Below are positions 52,697 through 64,000 of a DNA stretch of 64,000 nucleotides, one piece after another. Position 1 is the stretch's first letter; each line of letters starts with the position of its first letter. The stretch lies in NCBI GenBank assembly GCA_026419775.2, contig JAOPGA020000762.1, forward strand, positions 62,001 through 126,000. Direction: 5' to 3'. A model generated the notes under the pieces. It saw nothing but the letters and a program-made list of their open reading frames with translations, was not told the DNA's origin and made no database searches. The DNA is from Acrasis kona (Eukaryota > Heterolobosea > Eutetramitea > Acrasida > Acrasidae). A program made the translations under genes and the position numbers.

Positions 52697-55600
52697 ATGA
52701 ACAACGGGAGTAGGTTTAATGATGATCTTTCAGTAAGTAACTCGACATTATATTATTAACACAAACAGGAAGGAAGAGAAAGGAGTAAACTCCACCAACA
52801 AAGAGGATTTGAAAGGTTGAAGGAGGCTCATAATAAACAAGCTCCCCCACCACCTTCAATTGCACCAATTCCTGTATGTTTTCAATTGATGATTATCTAA
52901 CGTTCACAGGATAAAAGGGCAAATTCATATACAGTTTCAAAATCGAAGCATCTTCAGCCAGTCACTATAGAGATACCTCCGGAGCTAAGAAGCTTTTCAA
53001 AGAAGCACATAGAATCCACACAATTAAATGGTACATTGTCAAATACAAACGGAAATGGCTCTAAAAAAAAGACTCCACCAAAAGACGAAGATGGTGCAGT
53101 ACTTAATGCCACGTTAGCGAGAACAAAAAAACTTGGCGATGAACCTTTCGGTATGACTTTTAAACCATCTCCAAGTGAGAGAATTGGCGGTTTGTACAGC
53201 CCCACCGCCTATGGTTTAAGCCCAAACAAACTGAAGCACATGAAGACTTTCAACGCTAGCGAGATAGAACCTCTCAACTTGGGTGATTCGTCACCAGAAT
53301 CAGACACTAAACAATCGGACCAAGAGTCTGTCGGCCATAGTCCAGAGTTTACCGATTACAAAGCCTTTTCTGTTCTTTTAAGCAAGGAGTTTGATGAAGA
53401 GGAGAAGAATACTATATTATCGGACAAAGAAGTTGTCTCAAAAGGAGACTTTTTCCCTTTAGAGGCTTTTGATGACGAAGAGAATGAACTACATTCACCT
53501 GAAGGTTGGGTTGCTCTTGGAAAGAATAGCGGGGGCACTAGAGGAAAAACTAAATATTTTAATGGAACTGATCATGTTTGGGAACGTTGTCGAGTCATAA
53601 ACTACAACAAGGAAAAGGGAACGTTCGTTGTTAAATTCGATGTCGATGGAAAAGAGAAGCAAGTCAAGAGACTTAACCTGTTATTCGACGATGAAGATGA
53701 ATCATTATTCAAAAGAAGAATAAAATGTGCAATGGTTAGAAGATTACAAGCCGAGAGAAACGCGCGGTATCAGCTTCAAATAGAAAAGATCAACGATGCA
53801 GATGTCAGTTCCATCAGCAATCAACAAACAGATCGCATTTTGGAGTTGGTAGCCACAGAGTTCCCAAGGCAACATTTACATATCATAGAGAATTGTGTTG
53901 AAGGCATGAAGCAAAACTATAGACAAAGCGTCAAGTTGAGCATTTTCGAATATCACATGAACAACCCTGAGGAGAGAGCCAAGTATTCAAACATTGATTT
54001 CCCCAAACCAAAATCAAAGATTCCAGCACCCAACGTAGGAGTTTTAAAAGTGCCCCACTATGATTTTGATGGGGTCAGGTCATTCATCGAAGACAACATT
54101 TTCTACAAACACAAGATCTTGATTGACACATTAATGACAGTTCATGAACAAATCAAAGTCATCGGCACTCACACCATGTTGGATGTAGAACTAAAAGGAT
54201 TACCAAGACCTTGTCAACTTGATGCCTTTGTAGAATTACAAAGAGAGTCGCTCAGCAACGCCACAAGAAAACTAAAAGACGATTGGTCACAAAAAGCAAC
54301 CAGCATCATTCAAAACGAATTGGACGACTTTTTCAACTTTTACGAAGACAATGCAGAAAGGTTCGAACAAAGCAGAATGAAGAGATTTTTAAAAATGATC
54401 AATCTCATCATGGCATTCCAGTTGCGCGATCTAATCGAAATTGAACTCAAAAAGTTTGCCGACTTTATGGGTGACTACAAAAATACAGACATCAAATCCA
54501 AATTCGAACCACTAAAAGTCAACGGCTGTCAACCCCTATTCCAACTGCAAATCGTATTCGACGAGAGCACATGTTCATGTCGGTACGAACCAAGCCTAGA
54601 GCAAATACTAACGAGCGTCAAGGGCATTTACGACAAGGTACTAGAAGAAACACAGGCCATCAACGCAGTCGGCGATAAATTATTTCCGCTGCTCAACATT
54701 TTCGAAAAGGGCAATCGACTTTCGGCACTTAAAAGAGACGAACACGTGGTCACTACCAATTGGAATAGAATTTCGGAAGCCATCAAAAGTAATTTCCAAG
54801 ATCCACTCAAATTATTGGCCCTCTACCAAAAGTTTAGTGTTTGGAAGAAGTTAGATAAGGACACTTATGTTCGACAGTTACAACAATCACAAGTCGATAC
54901 GTTTAATTTCGCACAAGCTAGACAAGAACTAAACAAGTTGTACCAGGCTGGAAAAGACATTCAAAATACAAGTCTCGACACAGTAAATTGTGAATTGTTC
55001 TCCATTGATTGTAGTAACATTAAAAACGCGTTGAGCAAACGCACTCATGATATTGCCGAGGGATTATTGGAAGCTCTTTCGAAGAAGGGAAACGAAGAGA
55101 GCATCGATATTACCAAAGCATTCGGTGACATTTACAAAAAGATTCAGGTGGTGCCGACTAATGCCGAAGAATTGGACCAATTGAAAAAATACTTGTTGGA
55201 GTGTACTGGAGAGATTGAAAAGATGCAAATTAGGTTCGAAAAGGTTCAAGAAAATTTCAACATGATTAATGAATTTAATTTCACGATCAACGAAAATCAC
55301 TTTATGAGCTACGTGGATACTTATTCATGGCCCAAGAAAGTGTATAGAGTTTTACAAGATTCTAGCATTCGTCTGGAAGAAGATAAACGTAAATTCATGG
55401 ACGAACTACAGGAGAGCGTCACCAAATTACTATCCGATATCGATGTGTACGCAAAGGAATTGGAAGAATTTACACAATTTGATAATTTGGAAAAAGTAGA
55501 TGTGTACTATCAACGAGTGGAGGATATGACAAAGAAGATTAACGACGCAAAGAGCAAAGCAGAGCTATATAACAATAGAGAACGAATGTTTAATTGGAAC

Positions 55601-58600
55601 ACAACCGAGTATAGTAAATTATTAGAGTTGAGCAAAACGTTCGAACCATTTGCTGAATTATGGACCACCGCTTTCCAAGAATCACAAGCGTATCCAGAGT
55701 GGCACGATGGACCATTCAATGCGCTCAATCCAACCATCGTGGAGGATAACACTTCCAAATGGTTCTCTTCGGTGAAGAAGTTGGAAAAGGTTTTGGTGCA
55801 GGATGGTCCCAAGAACGTGTGCATTATGCTCAAGGATAAATTAACAGAGTTTAGGAAGCGCATTCCATTGATCAAGGCGCTACGTAACGATGGATTGCGC
55901 GATCGTCACTGGAAAAAGATTTCTGCGCTCGTGGGCAGACCGTTGAATCTAAATACCGACAATACTAAGCTAAGCGATCTCATCAAGATGAAACTAGAAA
56001 AGTATCTGGTGGAGATTCAAGAAATTAGTGATTATGCAAGTAAGGAATATGCCATCAGCGTTGGAAGAGACAAGATGGAGAGCGAATGGAAACAAATCAC
56101 CTTTCATTTGGAACCTTATGGAACCACTTGGAAGTTGGTAGAATTGGACGAAATTCAAATCTTGTTGGACGAACAAATCGTGCTCACTCAATCCATGCGT
56201 GCATCGCCCTATGTGAAGGAGGTGGAAATGGAGGTGATTGCATGGGAAAAGAAATTGTTGGAACGACAAGATATATTGAGCGAATGGATCACCACTCAAG
56301 TGGGTTATCTCTATTTGGAACCAGTGTTTACTTCGCAAGACATTGCCACTCAATTACCTGACGAAGCCACAAAGTTTGGAATGGTTGATAAAATGTGGAG
56401 AAATATCATGGATATCACCAACAAGACTCGCATCGTTACTCAAGTCACATCCATCGAGAACATCAAGGGCAATTTCGTGCTCTCCAATCAAATGTTGGAA
56501 GCCATTCACAAGAGCTTAAAGGATTATTTGGAAACAAAGAGAAGATCGTTCCCTAGATTCTACTTCTTGACGGACGAAGAATTGTTGGAAATATTGAGCG
56601 AAACAAAGAATCCAAGATTGGTCCAGAATCACTTGAAGAAGTGTTTCGAAGGAATCGAAAAGTTGGAATTTACTCAAGGTGAGTACCCTGATTTGGGCAT
56701 CACTGCCATGTTGAGCAAAGAGGGAGAACGTATTGGATTCACCAAGACCATTCGACCAGCTGATTTCTCTGGCAAGGTCGAACTGTGGCTATTAGAGGTA
56801 GAGAAGGAAATGAGAGAATGTATCAGGGTGGTAATCGAACAAAGCATAGCCAATTATGCGGTCACCGATAGAGTGAAATGGATATTAAAGTGGCCAGGTC
56901 AAGTCATATTGGCAGTGAGTCAATTGTATTGGACAAAGGAAGTGGAAGAAGCCATTCGCGTTCAAGGCGTAAAGGGCCTACAAAAGTACTCCACCAAGAT
57001 GCAAAAACAAATGAATGATTTGATTAATATGGTTCGCATGGATATTACCGAACTACAAAGAGTGAGTTTGGGTGCATTGGTAGTTATCGAAGTGCACGCA
57101 AAGGACGTTGTTTCCAATCTTGTCAAGGAAGAGGTAGCAGACGTCATGAACTTTGAATGGCAGAACCAATTGAGATATTATTGGGAGAATAAGGACATGA
57201 TGGTGAAACAAGTCACCGCTTGTTTAAATTATGGATACGAGTACTTGGGTAACAGCTTTAGGTTGGTCATCACTCCTCTCACCGATCGTTGTTATCGCAC
57301 GTTGATGGGAGCACTTCAATTATATAGAGGAGGTGCACCCGAGGGACCAGCCGGTACTGGTAAAACCGAAACCACAAAAGATTTGGCGAAAGCAATCGCT
57401 AAGCAGTGTGTAGTATTCAATTGTAGTGATTCATTAACGAACGAAGCCATGGCCAAGTTCTTTAAGGGATTGGCCAGCAGTGGAGCATGGTCATGCTTTG
57501 ATGAGTTCAATCGTATCGAATTGGAAGTGTTATCAGTGATTGCTCAACAAATTCAAACCATTCAATACGCCGTTCATGCTCTCAGCAAAGATAAGAGCAA
57601 GAATACATTTGTTTTCGAAGGAGTCGAAATTGGCATCAAATCTGGATGTGCAATCTTCATCACCATGAATCCAGGTTATGCAGGTCGTAGCGAACTACCC
57701 GATAACTTGAAAGCTTTGTTCAGACCAGTGGCCATGATGGTTCCCGATTATGCATTGATTGCAGAAATTAGTTTGTTTAGTTATGGATTCATGAACGGTA
57801 GGAATTTGGCTAGAAAAATAGTGGCCACCTATCGCTTATGTAGCGAACAATTATCATCACAAGACCATTATGATTATGGTATGAGAGCAGTCAAAGCCGT
57901 ACTGGTGGCAGCTGGTAGTCTCAAGAGACAATTCATTCAAGAGAATGAGGACAAGTTGATGCTGAGGGCTCTATTGGATGTGAATCTACCAAAGTTCTTA
58001 TCACAGGACATCCCATTGTTCAGGGGCATCATTTCTGATTTGTTCCCAGGTATGGAGAAACCAACACCTGATTACACCAACATGAATCAATGCTTATTGG
58101 AAGCATGTGCCAATGCCAATTTACAACCAGTACCTGCATTCATAGACAAGTGCATTCAATTGTACGAGATGATTGTGGTGAGACATGGATTGATGATTGT
58201 GGGACAGAGTTACTCTGGTAAAACATGTAGTTATCGAATCCTACAGGATGCTCTCAAGATGATGAATCAACGCAACCTCAACAACCAAATGAACGTCCAC
58301 ACTACCATATTAGCACCCAAAGCAGTCACTTTGGATCAATTATACGGATTCGCAGATGAGGCCACCAAAGAGTGGAAGGATGGTGTGTTGGCCATTCACT
58401 TTAGAAAATTATCAAAGATGGAAGATAACATTCGCAAGTGGTTAATATTCGACGGCCCAGTTGATGCCATCTGGATCGAATCCATGAACACTGTGTTGGA
58501 CGATAACATGAAACTATGTTTGCCATCCGGAGAGATTATCAAAATGGGTCAAAACATGAACTTGATATTCGAAGTTCAAGATTTGGCAGTAGCATCTCCT

Positions 58601-61600
58601 GCAACGGTATCTCGTTGTGGTATGGTCTACATGGAACCTAATAACTTGGGTTGGCAACCTCTGCTCCAATCATGGTTAGATAAAAGTCTTCCAGCAATCA
58701 TCAACCAAGAAAAGAGCGTCGATAAAGCAGTCAAGAGCTTATTCGATTGGTTGATCCAACCCAGCATCGACCATGTCAAAAAATCATGTAAAGAGTTCAT
58801 CAAGACTAGCGACATTATATTATTCAGATCCACCTTAGATTTATTCGATGCACTAGTGGATGAATATAGACACGCTGATGCAGAGAGCAATAACAAGAAC
58901 CCAAAGGACCTAATCAAGAGCATGGAGGGTATTTTTATATTCTCGTTGGTGTGGGGCATCGGTGGATGTGTCGACGAAGAGAGTCGAAAGAAATTCGATA
59001 AATTCTTGAGAAATGAATTGGCTGGTAACAACCGATCCAAACAACAAATCGAAGATAATGCGCCGTTGCCTTATAAATTTATCACTTCGTTACCTGATAT
59101 GGACACCATGTACGATTACATGTTTGATAAGAATAAGAAATTATGGGTGGATTGGATGCACACGATCGAACCGAGCGTGATACCTGACGATGCTCTGTAT
59201 CATGAAATTCTAGTGCCCACCGTGGATACCACTCGATATACCTACTTGTTGGACTTGTTCATCCATCACAACAAACACGTATTGTTTGTTGGACCGACCG
59301 GTACTGGTAAAACGCTCTACATTAAAGAAAAGATGCTCAAGGGAGTCAATCGTGATATCTACGTTCCAGTGTTTGTTAACTTTAGTGCAAGAACGAGCGC
59401 CAATCAAACACAAGACATGATTGAAACTAAATTATCGAATCGAAAGAAGGGAGTGATGGGCGCACCTGTGGGAAAGAAGGCCATTATATTCGTCGATGAT
59501 TTGAATCTACCGGCAGTCGAACAATACGGAGCACAACCACCCGTCGAATTCCTTCGTCAATGGATGGACCACAAGGGATGGTACGATCGTAACAGCAAGA
59601 ATGGTGATTTTATCAACGTGGTGGACATTCAGTATATTTGTGCAATGGGACCACCTGGTGGAGGAAGAAATGCCGTCACCATGAGATACACACGTCACTT
59701 TAATGCCATCGCGCTCACTTCATTCGACAATACCACTCTTAACACCATCTTTTCACAAATTATGAACTGGTACTTGACCGGCACCACGTTGATTAGCATG
59801 GGCAAGAAATTGGTACAAGCCACCGTTGATTTGTATAATGCAGTACAACTCAATTGTAAACCAACACCTGCAAAGAGTCATTATACATTCAACTTGCGTG
59901 ATTTATCAAAAGTGTTCCAGGGAGTCACCACGGTCAATAAAAACATCATTGACGATCGAGATTATTTACTAAGGCTGTGGTGCCATGAGAGCATGAGAGT
60001 GTTTAGCGATCGTCTCGTCAATGATGAAGATCGACAAGTATTTGCTAGTCTACAAGATAAAGCCCTCCAAGATCACTTCCAGACCGATATCTCTCGTATC
60101 GCACCCGATGGCGATATCGTATTTACAAACTTTGTGAATCGACAGAGCGAGAGCTATACTCAAGTCAAAGACCTTAGATAAACTAACGAATATCATCGGA
60201 GAGTGTCTAGTGGACTATAACGCACAAAACAAACAACAAATGAATTTGGTACTCTTCAATTTCGCAGTGCAACACATTTGTAGAATTAGTCGCATCATTA
60301 CGCAACCATATGGTAATGCATTATTGATTGGCGTGGGAGGTAGCGGCAGGCAATCGCTCACTCGATTAGCTGCTCATATAGCAGATTACAGATTATTCCA
60401 AGTGGTCATGACCAAACAATTTCGATCAAAAGGATTGGAAAGACATGATGAAGAATCTAATGATCATGACCGGTATCGAAGGCAGACAAACCGTATTTTT
60501 ATTTACCGACAATCAAATCAAATACGAAAGTTTCTTGGAAGATATCAGCAGCTTGCTAAACACCGGAGAAGTCAGTAACTTATTCGACGAGAATGAATTT
60601 AATGAATTGAGCGAACGTCTTCGCACGATTGCTAGAAATTTGAACAAGGACCAGAGCATGCAAGGTCTGAAGAGTTTGTTCGTGGATCGATGCAAAGCTC
60701 ATTTACATATTGTCGTTTGTATGAGTCCAGTAGGAGACACTCTACGTAATTATCTGAGAATGTTCCCTTCGCTAGTGAACTGCACCACCATTGATTGGTT
60801 CAGCGAGTGGCCATCCGATGCACTCGTTAGTGTTGCCAAACGCTTCATCGAAGATATCGAATTAGATGACATTCAATTGGCAAATGATTGTGTAGATGTT
60901 TGTAGCTTCTTCCACAAATCAGCAACCTTGTTATCAGAGAGTTACTTGCAGAGAATTGAAGCGTTACAATTACGTCACTCCTACAACCTACTTGGAACTC
61001 TTATGCACGTTCCAACAACTAGCCAAAGCCAAAAGAACAGATTTGAAAACACAAAAGAACAAGTATGGAACGGGAGTCGACCGTATTAACGAAACGGACA
61101 TCCAAGTACAAAATATGCAAAAGGAACTAGAAGTACTCAAACCTGCACTCGATTAAATTATCAGCAGAGAATGATACGCTGAGCAAAAAGATTGAATTGG
61201 AGCACTGAAGAAGCAAACGAGACTAGAAAGATTGTAGAGGCCGAAGAAATTGAATTAAATAAACAAAACGAAGAGAACTAAAAATATGGAGGAGTATTGT
61301 CTACAACAATTGGATCGTGCCCTACCAGCTCTTCGTAGAGCAGAAGAAGCAGTCAAGGAACTCAAGAATGAATCAGTTGTAGAAGTACGTAGTATGGCAA
61401 CACCACCCAGCGGAGTCAAATTGGTCATGCAAGCAGTTTGCATCATTATGCAAAAGAAACCAGTAAAGATCGATAATGGAATGGGAAAGAAGGAAGAAGA
61501 TTATTGGGAACCCAGCAAGAAGCTAATGGCCGAGAGAAACTTTTTACGTAACATTAAAAGCTTCGACCCAACTGTACAAATGGACGACGACATTGTTGCC

Positions 61601-64000
61601 AAATTACAACGAGATGTGCTCAACAAGAAGGAATTCGAAGAAGCAAATATTCAAAAAGCTAATCAAGCAGCTCAAAAGCTACGTGCTTGGGTATGTGGAT
61701 TGGTCGATTATTATGCCAACCACAAAATTGTAAAACCAAGACAAGAAGCATTGGCAAAAGCACTAGAGGCTGCAGCTAGATCCACCGAACTATTACAGGG
61801 CAAAAAGAATGAAATGAAGCGATTAGAAGATAAGATTGCAGATTTGGAAAGCGAGAGAAAAGTATGTGAGGACAAGAAGAACAAACTACAGCGTGATTAC
61901 GAAGAAGTCAGTTTAAAGTTGGAACGCGCTCACAAATTAATTCGATTGCTGATTGGTGAAAAATCAAGATGGGAGACCACGCTAGAAGAGATTAATCACA
62001 AACAAGTCAGCATGATTGGAGACGTGTTGTTGTCATCTGGTATCATATCCTACTTGGGTGCATTCACGGGTAGTTTCAGAGAAGAAACGCTCATCAAGTG
62101 GAAAAAATACTTGGCTGATAAAAAAATACCATTCAGCGATCACTTCTCATTAGCATATACTTGCGGAGATCCAGTCAAGATTAGAGAATACATTACTCAA
62201 GAACTACCTACCGACGACTTTTCGATCGAAAATGCAATCATCGTGGAGAATACTCGTCGATGGCCGCTGTTTATTGATCCACAGGGACAAGCCATCAATT
62301 GGATACGTAACAGAGAGAACAAGAACTTGTTGGTGATCAAGATGAGCGATCCTAATTTGATCAAATCACTAGAGAGCAGCATTCCTCATGGCACACCTGC
62401 CATCATCGAAGGAGTGGGTCAAGATATCGATCCTGCGCTCGAACCTCTTTTATTAAGACAAACATTCAAGATTGGAGGAACATTGAACATTAAACTAAGC
62501 GACAATCCCATCGTCTATAACGACAAGTTTAGGTTGTACATGTTTACTTCGCTGAGCAATCCACACTACCTACCAGAAGTCAGCACCAAAGTAACATTGA
62601 TTAATTTCATGATTACGCCAGAGGGATTAAAGGATCAATTGTTGGGTATTGTGGTGAGCGTGGAAGAGAGTAAATTGGAACAACAAAAGAATAATCTGGT
62701 GCTACAGAATGCTAGAAATCAAGCAGAGTTGATGAAACTAGAGAATGAGATTCTGAGGTTGTTGGTAGAGACACCAAAAGAGAAAATGTTGGACGATGAT
62801 CAGGTCATTAATGCTCTCAGTAATTCAAAAACAGCGAGTAAGAAGGTTGAGTTGGAGCAGGAAGAAGCCAGAAAGACCGAAGTCAAGATTGACGACAAGA
62901 GAAATAGTTACAAACCGGTAGCAGAGAATGCAGGTATTTTATTCTTTTGTGTGGCTGAGCTCGCTAGCGTCGATGCCATGTATCAATACTCACTTCGATG
63001 GTATAAAGAATTGTTCACAAAGTGTATCAATGAGACCAAACCCGATCACGACATGAATCAACGCATTCATCATCTAATCGACTACTTTAAATACTCATTG
63101 TACAGCAAAGTATGTCGCGCATTGTTCGAAAAGGACAAGTTATTGTTCGCACTGGTGATTTGTGTCAAATTGATGGATAAGAGAGGTCACATGAACCAAG
63201 AAGAATTAAGATTCGTCATCACTGGTGGATTATCGGTTGATACCGGTGGGCGTAATCCAGCACCAGAGTGGCTGAGCGAGAAGAGTTGGACGGAGATGAA
63301 TAATTTGAATGCTCTACCAAGTCTAGCTCACTTTAGCGACCACTTTAGAAGTAATGTCGAGAGATGGAAGATGGTGGCCGAAGCACCTTCGCAATACAAG
63401 GCTACATTCCCTCCACCATTCGATAAGATCACTTCTCTACAGCGATTGATTCTCATCAGAGTGCTTCGACCCGATAAGATCATCATGGCCGTTCAATCAT
63501 TCATTGCTGATAATCTAGACGATCGTTTCGTCGATCCACCTGGGTTCAACTTACCAGTGAGCTACGTGGACAGCAGTAACGTCAAACCGCTCATCTTTAT
63601 TTTGAGTCCCGGAGTAGATCCCATGGAGAACTTGAAGAGATTTGCAGAGCTGCAACAAGTTCCCCTCGAAGGTCAATCATTGGGTAAGGGACAAGGACCC
63701 AAAGCTATCGAAAAGATTAAAAAGGCCATACAGGGCGGTACATGGGTGGTGTTACAGAATTGTCACTTGGCAGCGAGTTTCATGCCTGATTTGGAAAAGT
63801 TGGTGGAAGATTTCTCAGAGTCGCGCATCTCTCCTTCGTTCAGATTATGGCTCACCAGTAAGAGCACACATCTATTCCCCGTGAGTATTCTACAGAGGGG
63901 TATCAAAATCACCAACGAACCACCCAAGGGTCTGAAAGCCAATTTGAAAAAATCATGGCAGAATGATTACGTCAACGATGCTAGTTTCTTTAATGGATGT
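52697..64000 (+). CDS. Axonemal inner-arm dynein heavy chain (partial, right edge)
   Basis: A microtubule motor of the flagellar axoneme. Two tiny exons (52697-52732, 52769-52873; introns of 36 nt each) precede the main exon from 52910. A tail of about 1,500 residues opens with a Tudor/SH3-like stretch (VWERCRVINYNKEKGTFVV). The AAA ring shows P1 GPAGTGKTETTKD (about 57349), P2 GQSYSGKTCSYR (about 58200), P3 GPTGTGKT (about 59290) and P4 GVGGSGRQSL (about 60330), with CFDEFNRIELEVLSV in AAA1. From 61285 one frame stays open to the window end through the stalk and AAA5/6 (NEPPKGLKANLKKSW). Between 60178 and 61285 the frame changes about six times; both flanks are clean, suggesting local sequence errors. 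SPATVSRCGMVY and LFPVSILQRGIKITNEPP favour the single-headed DNAH1/3/7/12 group. Confidence 0.93.

Noticed and set aside
56086-56361. 91-codon plus frame within the dynein gene
   Set aside because: Out-of-frame shadow in the dynein coding exon.

Overview
The window is nuclear DNA from a unicellular eukaryote. It is AT-rich, its genes lie close together on both strands, and most multi-exon genes carry very short introns (about 34-48 nt, GT...AG, two or more GC...AG candidates). The standard genetic code is in use, since TAA, TAG and TGA all end convincing genes. An axonemal dynein heavy chain, a two-pass membrane protein with a cyclase-like domain, large adhesion-type surface proteins and LRR/F-box/RCC1 proteins point to a free-living amoeboflagellate. 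A heterolobosean (Naegleria/Acrasis-like) source is my best guess, but this is inference and not proven by the window. Two N bases and several tight clusters of frame changes suggest a draft assembly.

Layout. 0-7 kb: a truncated gene tail, ribosomal protein eL42, a TBC Rab-GAP, kinetochore NUF2, a frameshifted unknown gene, a GC-richer gene-poor stretch, tRNA-Val, and a decayed DDE transposon. 7-16 kb: a secreted Cys-rich protein, an OTU remnant, tRNA-Ser, an EF-hand protein, an F-box protein, a glutathione transferase, a tandem NTF2-like protein and a large LRR protein. 15.7-27.3 kb: ALC1/CHD1L (SNF2 helicase + macro + BRCT) and a PARP1-type poly(ADP-ribose) polymerase on the same strand. 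They flank a scrambled insertional block that holds a P-loop NTPase gene and a recent, internally deleted partial copy of it. 27.7-35 kb: a giant type I surface receptor (fibrinogen-like, EGF-like, Thr/Pro-rich stalk, one transmembrane segment) and a ubiquitin-like-fold protein. 35-48.6 kb: a TMEM131-like protein, PMP3, an acidic unknown, a VLRF1 (Vms1/ANKZF1-type) protein with a membrane tail, a cyclase-like receptor and a TRIC-like channel. 48.7-50 kb: an internally deleted hAT transposon. 50-64 kb: a C2 protein, an RCC1-repeat protein, and an axonemal dynein heavy chain that runs off the right edge.

How the genes work together. The clearest functional pairing is PARP1 with ALC1: in animals ALC1 is recruited and activated by the poly(ADP-ribose) that PARP1 makes. 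The most unusual signal is in the two tRNA genes. Both carry extra bases at the same place in the D-loop (13 nt and 10 nt), and the Val gene has a further 10-nt insert at the canonical intron site. Both keep intact stems, a B box and a Pol III terminator, so they look like working genes with non-canonical introns or enlarged D-loops.
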